A DNA stretch of 64,000 nt from CAVQWT01 sp963810815 (GCA_963810815.1 CAWEPB010000003.1:434001-498000); one strand, 5' to 3'; shown: positions 22,747 to 35,317, counted from the first letter of the stretch. Numbers and translations: made by a program. The notes: generated from the sequence alone by a model not told the origin.

Positions 22747-24828
22747 ATGCCTTCGTTCTCCGCCACCACCGGCGGTGCCGCCGACGGCGCCGCCCCCGGC
22801 CAGTCCGGCGGCCCCGCATCGAGTCCCGGTACGGGTCGATCGGTCGGCGCCGTCGTGCCGCAGCACGCGGCGTTCCTCGACCCGCTGCCGCTCGCCTGCG
22901 GCGCGACGCTGCCCTCGTACGAGCTCGCCTACGAGACCTACGGCACGCTGAACGCCGCGCGCAGCAACGCGGTGCTGATCTGCCACGCGCTCAACGCGTC
23001 GCACCATGTCGCCGGCGTCTACGAGGGTGAGCCGGACAACGTCGGCTGGTGGGACAACATGGTCGGTCCGGGCAAGCCGCTCGACACCGACCGGTTCTTC
23101 GTCGTCGGGGTCAACAACCTCGGCAGTTGCTTCGGCTCGTCGGGGCCGACGACGATCAATCCCGCGACGGGCAAGCCCTGGGGCGCCGATTTTCCGCTGG
23201 TGACGGTCGAGGACTGGGTCGACGCCCAGGCCCGGCTCGCCGACCGGCTGGGGATCGGGCGCTGGGCGGCGGTGATGGGTGGCTCGCTGGGCGGCATGCA
23301 GGCGCTGTGCTGGGCGACGCGCTATCCGCAGCGGCTGGCCAGCGCGCTGGTGATCGCGGCGGCGCCGAATCTCTCGGCCGAGAACATCGCGTTCAACGAG
23401 GTCGCGCGGCAGGCGATCATGACCGACCCCGATTTCCACGGCGGGCATTTCGACGCACAGGGGACCAAGCCGCGGCGCGGGCTGCGCGTCGCGCGGATGA
23501 TCGGCCACATCACGTACCTGTCCGACGAGCAGATGGAGGCCAAGTTCGGCCGGCGGCTGCGCGACGGACTCAAGTTCAGCTTCGCACCCGAGTTCCAGAT
23601 CGAGTCGTACCTGCGCTACCAGGGCGAGAAGTTCGCCGAGTACTACGACGCCAACACCTATCTGCGCATCACCAAGGCGCTCGACTACTTCGATCCGGCG
23701 CTGGCCACCGGCGGGGACCTCGCCCGCGCGCTCGCGCCGGCGACGTGCCGGTTCCTGGTCGTGTCGTTCACCACCGACTGGCGGTTTCCGCCGGCGCGTT
23801 CGCGCGAGATCGTCAAGGCGCTGGTCGACAACCACCGCGAGGTCTCGTACGCCGAGATCGTCGCCCCGCACGGCCACGACGCCTTCCTGCTCGACGACCC
23901 GCAGTATTTCGGCATCGTCCGCGCGTTCTTCGACCAACTCGCCACGACCCTCAAAATGGGGTCAGGTCGAATTTCCCCTGCGCTCGGGGCCACGGCACGG
24001 GTCGCGGACCGCACTGCCGCGTCCGGCGGGGACCAGGGGCCCGGCCCGTCGAGCGCGCGTCCGGGTCCCGAAATTCGACCTGACCCCGTTTCGGAGCCCG
24101 TTTCGCGGGCGGATTACGCGGCGATGGCGGCGTGGATCCCGCGCGGGGCGCGGGTGCTGGACCTCGGGTGCGCCGACGGCGGGCTGCTCGCGTACCTGCG
24201 CGATGCGCGGGGCGTCACCGGCTACGGCGTCGAGATCGGCGACGCCGGGGTGCTGGCCAGCGTGAAGAACGGCATCAGCGTGATCCAGCGCGACCTGGAG
24301 GGCGGGCTCGCCGGCTTCGACGACGGCTCGTTCGACGTGGTGATCCTGTCGCAGACGCTGCAGGCGATGCGCCACATCCAGGAGATCGTCGCCGAGATGC
24401 TGCGCGTCGGCCGCGAGGCCATCGTCTCGTTCCCGAACTTCGGGCACTGGTCGCACCGGCTGCAGATCCTCCGCGGCCGCATGCCGGTGTCGGATGCCCT
24501 GCCCTACCAGTGGTACGACACGCCGAACATCCACCTCTGCACCGTGGCCGACTTCGACGCCTTCCTCGCCGCGCGCGGCTACGCCGTCGCCGCGCGCACG
24601 GTCCTCGCCGGCGGCACCGCCGTCACCGTGCTGCCCAACCTGCGCGGCGAACTCGCGCTGTACCGCTTCGGTGCGCGTCGAGGTCCGCGTCGGGGTCAGG
24701 TCGAATTTAGGCCGCAGCGACGCCTCGGTCGCCGCAGCTTCCGATCGATAGCATCCCGTCACGACGCATTCCACCCGCGTTGCTCCGCCCGCGCCATCGG
24801 CCGAACGGATAGAATCGCCGTGCCTTGA
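22747..24828 (+). CDS. metX: Homoserine O-acyltransferase MetX fused in frame to MetW
   Basis: A single open frame of 693 aa. Residues about 35-400 are MetX: SYELAYETYGTLN, NALNAS-like HALNASHHVAG, the nucleophile elbow GGSLGGMQAL, and the Asp/His portion ending in PHGHDAFLLD. It acylates homoserine (acetyl or succinyl donor not determined) to start methionine synthesis. The normal end of MetX is replaced by a 130-bp inverted-repeat element (23958-24087) that reads through without a stop into MetW. The N-terminal ~35 residues are low-complexity and unlike the family, so a later start is possible. Expression is probably controlled by the SAM-II riboswitch. Confidence 0.9.
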   Translation: MPSFSATTGGAADGAAPGQSGGPASSPGTGRSVGAVVPQHAAFLDPLPLACGATLPSYELAYETYGTLNAARSNAVLICHALNASHHVAGVYEGEPDNVGWWDNMVGPGKPLDTDRFFVVGVNNLGSCFGSSGPTTINPATGKPWGADFPLVTVEDWVDAQARLADRLGIGRWAAVMGGSLGGMQALCWATRYPQRLASALVIAAAPNLSAENIAFNEVARQAIMTDPDFHGGHFDAQGTKPRRGLRVARMIGHITYLSDEQMEAKFGRRLRDGLKFSFAPEFQIESYLRYQGEKFAEYYDANTYLRITKALDYFDPALATGGDLARALAPATCRFLVVSFTTDWRFPPARSREIVKALVDNHREVSYAEIVAPHGHDAFLLDDPQYFGIVRAFFDQLATTLKMGSGRISPALGATARVADRTAASGGDQGPGPSSARPGPEIRPDPVSEPVSRADYAAMAAWIPRGARVLDLGCADGGLLAYLRDARGVTGYGVEIGDAGVLASVKNGISVIQRDLEGGLAGFDDGSFDVVILSQTLQAMRHIQEIVAEMLRVGREAIVSFPNFGHWSHRLQILRGRMPVSDALPYQWYDTPNIHLCTVADFDAFLAARGYAVAARTVLAGGTAVTVLPNLRGELALYRFGARRGPRRGQVEFRPQRRLGRRSFRSIASRHDAFHPRCSARAIGRTDRIAVP
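23958..24087. repeat. REP/MITE-like inverted-repeat element within metX-metW
   Basis: GGGGTCAGGTCGAATTT at 23958-23974 and its exact reverse complement AAATTCGACCTGACCCC at 24071-24087 bound a 130-bp GC-rich unit. The match extends a few bases further with one mismatch. It separates the MetX and MetW domains and keeps the frame open. Similar GGGGTCAGGTC-type termini are, to my memory, common in dispersed repeats of Betaproteobacteria linked to REP-associated transposases. No transposase lies in this window. Confidence 0.85.
24124..24828 (+). CDS. metW: MetW methyltransferase-like portion of the fused frame
   Basis: MetW is a class I SAM-binding fold protein that acts with MetX in methionine synthesis in bacteria lacking MetA-type control. 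Motifs are ARVLDLGCADGGLLAYL, YGVEIGDAGVLASVKNGI, IQRDLEGGLAGFDDGSFD, VILSQTLQAMRH, FPNFGHW and PYQWYDTPNIHLCT. The only in-frame internal ATG (24124) comes after the family's usual N-terminus and lacks a Shine-Dalgarno. MetW is therefore most likely made as part of the fusion. After LRGELALYRFG the frame runs into another copy of the repeat and gains about 40 abnormal residues before stopping at 24828. Confidence 0.88.
   Translation: MAAWIPRGARVLDLGCADGGLLAYLRDARGVTGYGVEIGDAGVLASVKNGISVIQRDLEGGLAGFDDGSFDVVILSQTLQAMRHIQEIVAEMLRVGREAIVSFPNFGHWSHRLQILRGRMPVSDALPYQWYDTPNIHLCTVADFDAFLAARGYAVAARTVLAGGTAVTVLPNLRGELALYRFGARRGPRRGQVEFRPQRRLGRRSFRSIASRHDAFHPRCSARAIGRTDRIAVP
24692..24708 (+). repeat. 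Third copy of the GGGGTCAGGTCGAATTT terminus
   Basis: An exact 17-bp match to the left arm of the element at 23958, in the same orientation, placed at the 3' end of the MetW domain. It is a solo or decayed copy. The expected MetW stop is missing here and the frame continues through it. Confidence 0.85.
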
Positions 24829-26382
24829 ACACACCCTCGCCGCTGCTGCGGAGCAAGCTCTTCTGGGTCGGGATCCTCTACTTCGCCGAGGGCTTTCCGC
24901 TCGGCGTGTTCTACGAGATCTTTCCGGTCTACTTCCGTCAGCAGGGCGTCGAGCTGCGCCAGATCGGGGTGCTGTCGCTGCTGGGACTCGCGTGGACGCT
25001 GAAGTTCCTGTGGGCGCCGGCGATCGACCATTGGCGCCATCATCGCCGCTGGATGGCTGCGGTCGACGTCGCGATGGGCGCGGTGATGCTGTTCTTCGCC
25101 GTGCAGTCGGGCTTCGGACCGCTGGTGTGGCTCGCGATCGGCATCTTCACCGCCATGTCCGCGACCAACGACGTCGCGATCGACGGCTACACCATCGAGT
25201 TCCTGTCGAAGGACGAGCTCGGCATCGCCAACGGCGTGCGCATCGGGCTCTACCGCGTCGGCATGCTGGCGTCGGGCTTCGTGCTGATGGCCTCCGACTG
25301 GCTGGGCTGGAAAGGTGCGTTCGTCGTCGCCGCCGTCATCTTCTTCGGCCTGGCCGCGCTGTGCCTCGCGGCGCCGCGCGAGCGGATCGTCGTGGTGCGG
25401 TCGACGGGGATCGGCGCCGAGTTCGCCGCGCTGCTGCATTCGCCCTCGGCGCTCGCCGCACTGGCGGGCCTCGGCCTCGGCACCCTGTGGCTGGTCGACA
25501 ACGTCACCGGGTGGTCGACGCGCGCGCCGGGCTTCTGGGGCGTCGCGCTGGCGATCGCGGCGGGTGCGGCGACGCTCGCGTGGCTGGTCGGGCGGTACGG
25601 GCTGCCACCTAGCGGCACGGTCGCGACGCCCGGGTCGTCCGGGCGCGCGCCAACGTCCGCGCCCCCATCGAACGCCGCGAACGCGGGCCCCGCCGGACCA
25701 TTGCCGCCCGAGCCCGACGCGGACGCCGACGATCTCACCCGCGGCCCGGTCTTCGGCGCGCTGATGGAGCTGCTGCGGCGCCCGGGCATCGCCCCGGTGC
25801 TGCTGTTCATTCTCGTGTTCAAGCTCGGCGACGCCGCGATGGGTTTCATGGTGAAGCCGTTCTGGGTCGACGCCGGTTTCACTGCCGCCCAGATCGGACT
25901 GGTCTCGGTGAACATCGGGCTGGTCCTGTCGATCGCCGGCGGCATCGCCGGCGGCTGGTACACCGATCGAGTCGGCATCTTTCCGTGCGTTGTGGGTGCT
26001 GGGGCTGGCACAGGCGGTGTCGAATCTCGGCTACTGGATCGCGGCCCTGATGCTGCCGCCGGCGGTGCCCGGCGCCGCGATCCCGTTCGGGCACCAGCTG
26101 GTCCTCTACGCCGCCAGCGCGACCGAGTCGTTCACCGGCGGCCTCGGCACCGCGGCCTTCCTGGCGTTCCTGATGGCGATCGTGCGCAAGGACCGCGCGG
26201 CGACCGAATACGCGCTGCTGTCGTCGGTGTTCGCGCTGTCGCGCTCGGTCGCCGGCTGGGTCGGCGGCATGGGGGCGCAGTCGATGGGCTACGCCAACTG
26301 GTTCCTGCTGACCTTCTTCCTGGCGTTCCCGGCGTACCTGCTGCTGCCCTGGGTCCGGCGAATGCTCGACCGCGAGCGATAA
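24825..26382 (+). CDS. AmpG-like MFS permease, one frameshift near 25983
   Basis: TTG at 24825 overlaps the stop of the preceding frame. The protein begins LFWVGILYFAEGFPLGVFYEIFPVYFRQQGV, typical of AmpG/PAT-family permeases, with about 12 membrane spans. AmpG imports anhydro-muropeptides for wall recycling. The metX-metW-ampG order is one I recognise from Betaproteobacteria. The frame breaks after GGWYTDRVGIF. Removing one T from the TTT at about 25980-25983 restores RALWVLGLAQAVSNLGYW and the remainder through MLDRER at 26382. The cytoplasmic loop near residues 265-300 is unusually long and Pro/Ala-rich. Substrate specificity is not proven. Confidence 0.82.
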
Positions 26383-26440
26383 CGGCATTACTCTTGCTTA
26401 CCGATCACTGGCCCGTCACCCGAAGACCGCGAGAGCCGTC

Positions 26441-27199
26441 ATGAACCGCCAGAAATTCAGCGCGATCGCCCACCGCGACCACGATTACTGCAATCCGATC
26501 TCCGCCGCCAAGGTCGAGCGCCTGCTCGACCTGTTGCCGCTGGACGAGGGCAGCCGCGTGCTCGACCTGGGCTGCGGCCGGGCGGAACTGGGCCTGCGGA
26601 TCATCGAGCGCTTCGGCTCGACCGTCGTCGCCGTGGACAATTCGTCGCCGATGCTCGACGCGGCACGCGAGCGCGCGGAGTGGACCGGCGCGCTGGGGAA
26701 GCTGCATCTCGACGACACCGACATTCGATTATTCCAGGCCGACCCGGAAACCTTCCACCTGTCGTGCATGCTGGGCGCCGGCGGCGTCGACGGCGGGATT
26801 GCCGCCATCTGCCAGAAGCTCAAGGGATGGACGCGGTCCGGCGGCTACATCCTGATCGGCGAGGGCTACTGGAAGCAGAAGCCCGGCGGGGACTACCTGT
26901 CGTTCCTCGAGGCGAAGGAGAGCGACTACCGCGACCACCGCGGCAACGTGCAGGCGGGCGTCGACGCGGGACTGATTCCGATGCACGCGACGACCGCCAA
27001 CGACGACGAGTGGGACGAGTACGAATGGAAGTACGCGCGCTCGATCGAGCGCTACGCGCGCGAGCAGCCCGACGACCCCGACGTGCCGGCGATGCTCGAG
27101 CGCGTCCGGCGCTGGCGCGACGCCTACATTCGCTGGGGGCGCGATACGCTCGGGTTCGCGATCTACCTCTTCTACCGCCCGGGCCCGCGCGTCGGTTGA
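26441..27199 (+). CDS. Class I SAM-dependent methyltransferase
   Basis: 252 aa. The SAM site is intact (SRVLDLGCGRAELGLRII, VVAVDNSSPMLDAARERA). The region LHLDDTDIRLFQADPETFHLSCMLGAGGVDGG supplies the Asp and the loop after motif III, and GGYILIGEGYWKQKPGGDYL follows motif IV/V. The C-terminal half is rich in Trp, Tyr and Arg (DEWDEYEWKYARSIERYARE, YIRWGRDTLGFAIYLFYR), which may be a substrate lid. No close functional assignment is possible. It stands alone between ampG and the minus-strand ABC-F gene. Confidence 0.8.
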   Translation: MNRQKFSAIAHRDHDYCNPISAAKVERLLDLLPLDEGSRVLDLGCGRAELGLRIIERFGSTVVAVDNSSPMLDAARERAEWTGALGKLHLDDTDIRLFQADPETFHLSCMLGAGGVDGGIAAICQKLKGWTRSGGYILIGEGYWKQKPGGDYLSFLEAKESDYRDHRGNVQAGVDAGLIPMHATTANDDEWDEYEWKYARSIERYAREQPDDPDVPAMLERVRRWRDAYIRWGRDTLGFAIYLFYRPGPRVG

Positions 27200-27244
27200 C
27201 CGCGGTGCGGCCGGTGCCCGCGCGCGGCCGGTGCCGGCGGCCGA

Positions 27245-29194
<1,950 letters not shown>

Positions 29195-29206
29195 GGGCGG
29201 CGCGGG

Positions 29207-29980
29207 CTACAGCGCGTAGTCGTAGTCGACGATCAGCGGCGCGTGATCGGAAAAGCGGCGCAGCGTGTAGATCGACGTCGCGACGGCCTTCGCGGCGATG
29301 CCGGGCGTCGCGATCTGGTAGTCGATCCGCCAGCCGACGTTCTTGGCCCAGGCCTGGCCGCGATTCGACCACCAGGTGTACTGGTCGGGGCGCGGATCGA
29401 GGCGCCGGAAGACGTCGACGAAGCCCAGCTCGTCGAAGACCTGCGTCAGCCACGCCCGCTCTTCCGGCAGGAACCCCGAGTTCTTCTGGTTGCTGCGCCA
29501 GTTCTTCAGGTCGATCGGCTGGTGCGCGATGTTCCAGTCGCCGCACAGCACGATCTCCTTGCGGCGGCGCCGCAGCGCGGCGAGGTGCGGCAGGAAGGCC
29601 TCGAGGAAACGGAATTTCGACGCCTGCCGGTGCGGTCCCGCGGAGCCCGACGGCAGGTAGAGGCTGATGACGACGAGGTCGCCGAAGTCGGCCTCGAGGT
29701 AGCGACCCTCGGCGTCGAATTCCGGGTGGCCGAAGCCGGTGCGCACCCGCGCCGGATGGCGCGCGTAGAGCGCGACGCCGGCGTAGCCCTTCTTCGCCGC
29801 CGGATGGAATGCCGCGTGCGCGCCGCGCGGGGCGCGCAGCGGGCGCGGCACGTCGTCGACTCCGGCCTTGATCTCCTGCAGGCAGACGACGTCCCAGGGC
29901 TTCCCGCGGGTGAGCCAATGCGAGAGGCCCTTGCGGTCGGCGGACCGGATGCCGTTGACGTTGAGGGTGATGATGCGCAC
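29207..29980 (-). CDS. xth: Exodeoxyribonuclease III (AP endonuclease)
   Basis: 257 aa. GTG at 29980 is chosen because the family begins RIITLNVNGIRSA. Catalytic signatures of the EEP fold are all present: LNVNGIR, VVCLQEIKA with the metal-binding Glu, YLPSGSAG, GDWNIAHQPIDLKNW with Asp/Asn, and SDHAPLIVDYD with the terminal Asp-His pair. It repairs abasic sites and 3'-blocked ends. It ends 12 bp upstream of the ABC-F start on the same strand, so co-transcription is likely. It is divergent from pyrE. Confidence 0.93.
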   Translation of the reverse strand: MRIITLNVNGIRSADRKGLSHWLTRGKPWDVVCLQEIKAGVDDVPRPLRAPRGAHAAFHPAAKKGYAGVALYARHPARVRTGFGHPEFDAEGRYLEADFGDLVVISLYLPSGSAGPHRQASKFRFLEAFLPHLAALRRRRKEIVLCGDWNIAHQPIDLKNWRSNQKNSGFLPEERAWLTQVFDELGFVDVFRRLDPRPDQYTWWSNRGQAWAKNVGWRIDYQIATPGIAAKAVATSIYTLRRFSDHAPLIVDYDYAL

Positions 29981-30090
29981 GGAAAATGGGGGGTCGGAGG
30001 GTTGGGCCGGGGCCGGGGCAGGGCTTGGAAAGGGCGCGAGTTTACACGCGGCGGCGCCGGCGCGCCCCGGCGCGCGCCCGGGGCGACGGG

Positions 30091-30096
30091 TATAAT
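30091..30096 (+). promoter_or_regulatory. Consensus -10 box of the pyrE promoter
   Basis: A perfect TATAAT sits 37 bp before the pyrE start in a very GC-rich xth-pyrE divergent gap. No good -35 hexamer is visible at the right distance. Confidence 0.5.
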
Positions 30097-30132
30097 TTCC
30101 TGTTGCCCGCCACCGCTGCCGCCGGACCCCCG

Positions 30133-30774
30133 ATGACCGATTTTCGCCAGGAATTCCTCGCCTTTGCGTTGGCACGCGACGTGCTTCGATTTGGGGAATT
30201 CGTCACCAAGGCGGGCCGGCACAGTCCCTATTTCTTCAATACCGGGTTGTTCAGCGACGGCGACAGCCTGCGCCGCCTCGGTCAGTTCTACGCGGAGGCG
30301 CTGCGGGCGTCGGGAATTTCGTGCAACCAGATCTTCGGTCCGGCCTACAAGGGGATCACCTTGGCGGCGGCGACCGCGATCGCGCTTGCCGAAAAGGGTC
30401 AGAATCTGCCGTTCAGCTACAACCGCAAGGAAGCGAAGGACCACGGCGAGGGCGGCGTCGTCGTGGGCGCACCGCTCAAGGGCCGCGTCGTGATCGTCGA
30501 TGACGTCATCAGCGCCGGCACCTCGGTTCGCGAGTCGGTCGACCTGATCCAGGCGCAGGGCGGCACGCCGGCGGGGGTGCTGATCGCGATGGACCGGATG
30601 GAGCGCGGCCAGGGCGAGCGCTCGGCGGTGCAGGAAGTGCGGGAGCAGTTCGGGATTCCGGTCGTCGCCATCGCGACACTCGACGACCTGATGCGTTTCA
30701 TCGCCGGCGAGGCCGATCTGGCGGCCTTCGGGCCACGGGTGACCGCGTACCGGGAACGCTACGGCGTTCGCTGA
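30133..30774 (+). CDS. pyrE: Orotate phosphoribosyltransferase
   Basis: 213 aa. Converts orotate and PRPP to OMP in pyrimidine synthesis. ATG at 30133 starts MTDFRQEFLAFALARDVLRFGEF. The sequence includes KAGRHSPYFFNTGLF, FGPAYKGITLA, FSYNRKEAKDHGEGG (the flexible catalytic loop), and the PRPP-binding motif VVIVDDVISAGTSVRES. Divergent from xth. Confidence 0.96.
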   Translation: MTDFRQEFLAFALARDVLRFGEFVTKAGRHSPYFFNTGLFSDGDSLRRLGQFYAEALRASGISCNQIFGPAYKGITLAAATAIALAEKGQNLPFSYNRKEAKDHGEGGVVVGAPLKGRVVIVDDVISAGTSVRESVDLIQAQGGTPAGVLIAMDRMERGQGERSAVQEVREQFGIPVVAIATLDDLMRFIAGEADLAAFGPRVTAYRERYGVR

Positions 30775-30805
30775 GGTCTGCAGCAAGAGGAACCGGGAGA
30801 AGGCA

Positions 30806-31585
30806 GTGCAGCGAGCAGGAAGGCACCGAGGTGACGGAATGGCGACAGGCCGCGAGCCGGACGGCGCGGCGGCGCTCGCCCGCCTCGCGCTGCCCCTGGC
30901 GGGCGCCACGCTGGCCGCCGTCGTGCTGCTCGCCCTGCTGCCCGTTCCTGCGGCCCGCGCCGCCACGTACAAGTGGGTCGACGACAAGGGCGTGGTCCAC
31001 TACACGGACAAGGTGCCGCCGGAGGCCGTCAACAAGGGCAATGTCGAACTCAACAAGCAGGGCGTGCCGATCCGGAAGACCGACCCCGCGCTCACTCCCG
31101 AGCAGCGCAGGCAGCGCGAGTTGCAGGAAGAGCAGCAGCGGCTGATCGCCAGGCAGAACGAGGAGGCCGCCCGCCGCGACCGCGCGCTGCTGTCGTCCTA
31201 CACCACCGAGGCCGAGATCGAGCTGTCGCGCCGGCGCGGGCTGCAGACGATCGAGAGCATCATCCAGTCGGCGCTGGCCTACAGCGAGCAGCTGGCGAAG
31301 CGCAAGGTCCAGCTCGTCGCCCAGCGCGAATCGTACGGCGACAAGCCGGTGCCGCTGGCGGTCGAGCGCGAGCTCGCGTCGATCGAGGCTGAGTCCGCGC
31401 GCCAGGCCGAGCTGATCGCGCAGAAGCGGCGCGAGGTGGTGGCGCTCGAGGCGCGTTACGACGCCGACAGGAAGCGCTGGCGCGAATTGAGCGCCCAGGG
31501 CGAAGCGCCGTCGCCGGGGCCGGCCCCGGCCCCGGCAGCGACCGGCGGCGCCGGGGCCGCCGGCGGGGCCGCGGTCGCGCGCTGA
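30806..31585 (+). CDS. DUF4124 domain-containing exported protein
   Basis: GTG at 30806 has a Shine-Dalgarno-like GGGAGAAGG; ATG at 30839 in the same frame is the alternative. A membrane-targeting segment (LPLAGATLAAVVLLALLPVPAARA) is followed by the DUF4124 beta-hairpin TYKWVDDKGVVHYTDKVPPEA. The remaining ~170 residues are highly charged helices rich in Arg, Gln and Glu (RRQRELQEEQQRLIARQNEEAARR), probably a coiled coil, and a Pro/Ala/Gly tail. A periplasmic location is expected. The function is unknown. Confidence 0.82.
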   Translation: MQRAGRHRGDGMATGREPDGAAALARLALPLAGATLAAVVLLALLPVPAARAATYKWVDDKGVVHYTDKVPPEAVNKGNVELNKQGVPIRKTDPALTPEQRRQRELQEEQQRLIARQNEEAARRDRALLSSYTTEAEIELSRRRGLQTIESIIQSALAYSEQLAKRKVQLVAQRESYGDKPVPLAVERELASIEAESARQAELIAQKRREVVALEARYDADRKRWRELSAQGEAPSPGPAPAPAATGGAGAAGGAAVAR

Positions 31586-31613
31586 CCCGGCGTTCCGGGC
31601 GGGCATCGAGCGC

Positions 31614-31638
31614 GGTGGGCGACCCGGGGTCGCCCACC
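31614..31638 (+). terminator. Perfect 11-bp hairpin between DUF4124 gene and ettA
   Basis: GGTGGGCGACC and GGTCGCCCACC pair perfectly around a 3-nt CGG loop, starting 28 bp after the DUF4124 gene. The downstream sequence (GTCGTTTCG) is only weakly T-rich, so it may be an imperfect intrinsic terminator or an RNA-stabilising hairpin. Confidence 0.5.
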
Positions 31639-31727
31639 GTCGTTTCGGGGTTCCGCCGGCACCGGAATCGGTCGCCCGGGCGCGACCTGCGATAATGGCG
31701 GTTTTCGCTGTTTCCGCAAGGCACCCC

Positions 31728-33392
<1,665 letters not shown>

Positions 33393-33412
33393 ACCCGACC
33401 GGTGACCAGACG

Positions 33413-35317
33413 ATGATGACCTCGAACCTCGCGCGCCGGCTTGCCGCCGCGCCGGCGCTCCTCGCCGCCACCCTGGGGCTGGCGTGCGCGCTGCTGGCGC
33501 CGCCGGCGCTGCCGCAGGGCGGCCGGCCGGACCCGGCGGTCATCCTCGCCGAGGTGAAGGCCGCCACCGGCGGCAAGGCCTGGGACGCGCTGGTATCGCA
33601 GCATTCGCGCGTGACGATGAAGCTGGGCGGCATGACCGGCAGCGCGGAGCGCTGGGCGTCGCTCACCACCGGCCGCTCGCTGCTGCGCTACGAGCTCGGA
33701 CCCGCGCGCGGCGCGCAGGGCTTCGACGGATTCGTCGCCTGGTCGCAGGACACCTCGGGCCAGCCGCGCGTCGAGGGCGACGACAACGCGCGCGAACTCG
33801 CGGCCAACGCTGCGTACCGCGACCGGATGGGGTTCTGGTTCCCGGAGCGCCAGCCCGCGAAGATCGAGTACGCGCGACGCGACACCGCCGACGGCGCCGA
33901 GTTCGAGGTGCTGCGCATCACGCCCGAAGGCGGCCGCACGTACGAGGTCTGGGTCAACCTGCTGACCCGCCGGTTCGAGCGGCTGGTCGAGAGCGAAGGG
34001 GCGCAGTCACGCACCGAGATCTACTCGGACTTCCGCACGGTGCAGGGCGTGTCGATCCCGTACAAGGTGCGCACGACGCGCGGCGATCCGCGCTACGACG
34101 AGGAGTTCACGGTCGCGGCGATCGACTACAACGCGCCCCTCGACGGCATCGAGTTCGGCGTGCCGCCGCCGCCGCCCGACGATTTCCGCTTCCCGCTGGG
34201 CAAGGACAGCGTCGAGGTGCCTTTCGTCGTGCGCAACGGCCACCTGTTCGTCGACGTCAGGCTCAACGGCAAGGGGCCGTTCCGGATGCTGTTCGACACC
34301 GGCGGACTCAACGTTCTCCTGCCGGCGGCGATGAAGACGCTGGGCCTGACCGCCGAGGGGGCGCTGCCCGGGTCCGGCGTGGGCGAAGCGAAGCAGGAGG
34401 TCGGCCTGGTCAAGGTCGACCGCATGGAGATCGGGGGCATCGCCATCGACCGGCAGCTGTTCGCCGCGGTCGACCTCACCCGCCTGATGAAGCGCGTCGA
34501 GGGTGTCGACGATGCCGCGGGCATCGTCGGCTACGAGCTGCTGAAGCGCTTCCCCGCACGCATCGACTACGCGAACTCGAAGCTCGTGTTCTATCGGCCG
34601 GAGACGTTCCGCTACGCGGGTCGCGGCACGCGGGTGCCGTTCGTGTTCAGCGACCACATTCCGCAGGTTCGCGGGCGCGTCGACGGCATCGAGGGCGCGT
34701 TCCACATCGACACCGGCGCGCGCACCTCGCTGACGCTGACCAGCCCGTTCGTCGAACGTCACGGCCTTGCCGCGAAGTACGGCGCGACGCGGGAGGTGAT
34801 CTCGGGCTCCGGCGTCGGCGGACCGTCGCGCGCGCTGCTGGCGCGCGCCGCCGTGCTCGAGCTGGGCGACGTCCAGGTGAAGGCGCCGGTGACCTACCTG
34901 TCGCGGCAGAAGAGCGGCGCCTTCGCGAACCCGGCGCTGGCCGGCAACGTCGGCTACGGCGTGCTGCGGCAGTTCGACATCACCTTCGACTACGCGTCGC
35001 GGCAGCTCTTCCTCGAGCCGAACGCCAACCACGGCCAGCCGGACGTCCACGACCGCGCCGGCCTGTGGCTGGAGCGCGGCGAGCGCGGGATCGAGGTGGT
35101 CGAGGTCGTCGCCGACAGCCCGGCCGCCGCGGCGGGACTCAAGGCCGGCGACCTGATCGTCGCGGTGGACGGCAAGGCGGTGACGGCGATCGCGCTGCCC
35201 GACGTCCGGGCGCTGCTGCGGGCGGCGCCGGGCACGCGGGTGCGCCTGCGCGTCGTCGCCGCGGGCACGGCCAAGGCGCCGAAGGACATCGTCGTCGCGC
35301 TGAAGGACCTCGTCTGA
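33413..35317 (+). CDS. Twin retropepsin-like aspartyl protease with C-terminal PDZ domain
   Basis: 634 aa. A signal peptide spans about residues 8-35. The N-terminal ~230 residues form an all-beta region (SRVTMKLGGMTGSAERW, TYEVWVNLLTRRFERLVES, YSDFRTVQGVSIPYKVRTTRG) resembling LolA-fold outer-membrane lipoprotein-sorting domains. Two aspartyl-protease-like halves follow, with LFDTGGLNVLLP and FHIDTGARTSLTLTS (DTG-type motifs), each followed by a GNVGY/GIVGYELL turn. The last ~100 residues are a PDZ domain (VVADSPAAAAGLKAGDLIVAVDGKAV). It is probably periplasmic. Proteolysis is predicted but not shown; the substrate is unknown. It starts 20 bp after ettA. Confidence 0.85.
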   Translation: MMTSNLARRLAAAPALLAATLGLACALLAPPALPQGGRPDPAVILAEVKAATGGKAWDALVSQHSRVTMKLGGMTGSAERWASLTTGRSLLRYELGPARGAQGFDGFVAWSQDTSGQPRVEGDDNARELAANAAYRDRMGFWFPERQPAKIEYARRDTADGAEFEVLRITPEGGRTYEVWVNLLTRRFERLVESEGAQSRTEIYSDFRTVQGVSIPYKVRTTRGDPRYDEEFTVAAIDYNAPLDGIEFGVPPPPPDDFRFPLGKDSVEVPFVVRNGHLFVDVRLNGKGPFRMLFDTGGLNVLLPAAMKTLGLTAEGALPGSGVGEAKQEVGLVKVDRMEIGGIAIDRQLFAAVDLTRLMKRVEGVDDAAGIVGYELLKRFPARIDYANSKLVFYRPETFRYAGRGTRVPFVFSDHIPQVRGRVDGIEGAFHIDTGARTSLTLTSPFVERHGLAAKYGATREVISGSGVGGPSRALLARAAVLELGDVQVKAPVTYLSRQKSGAFANPALAGNVGYGVLRQFDITFDYASRQLFLEPNANHGQPDVHDRAGLWLERGERGIEVVEVVADSPAAAAGLKAGDLIVAVDGKAVTAIALPDVRALLRAAPGTRVRLRVVAAGTAKAPKDIVVALKDLV

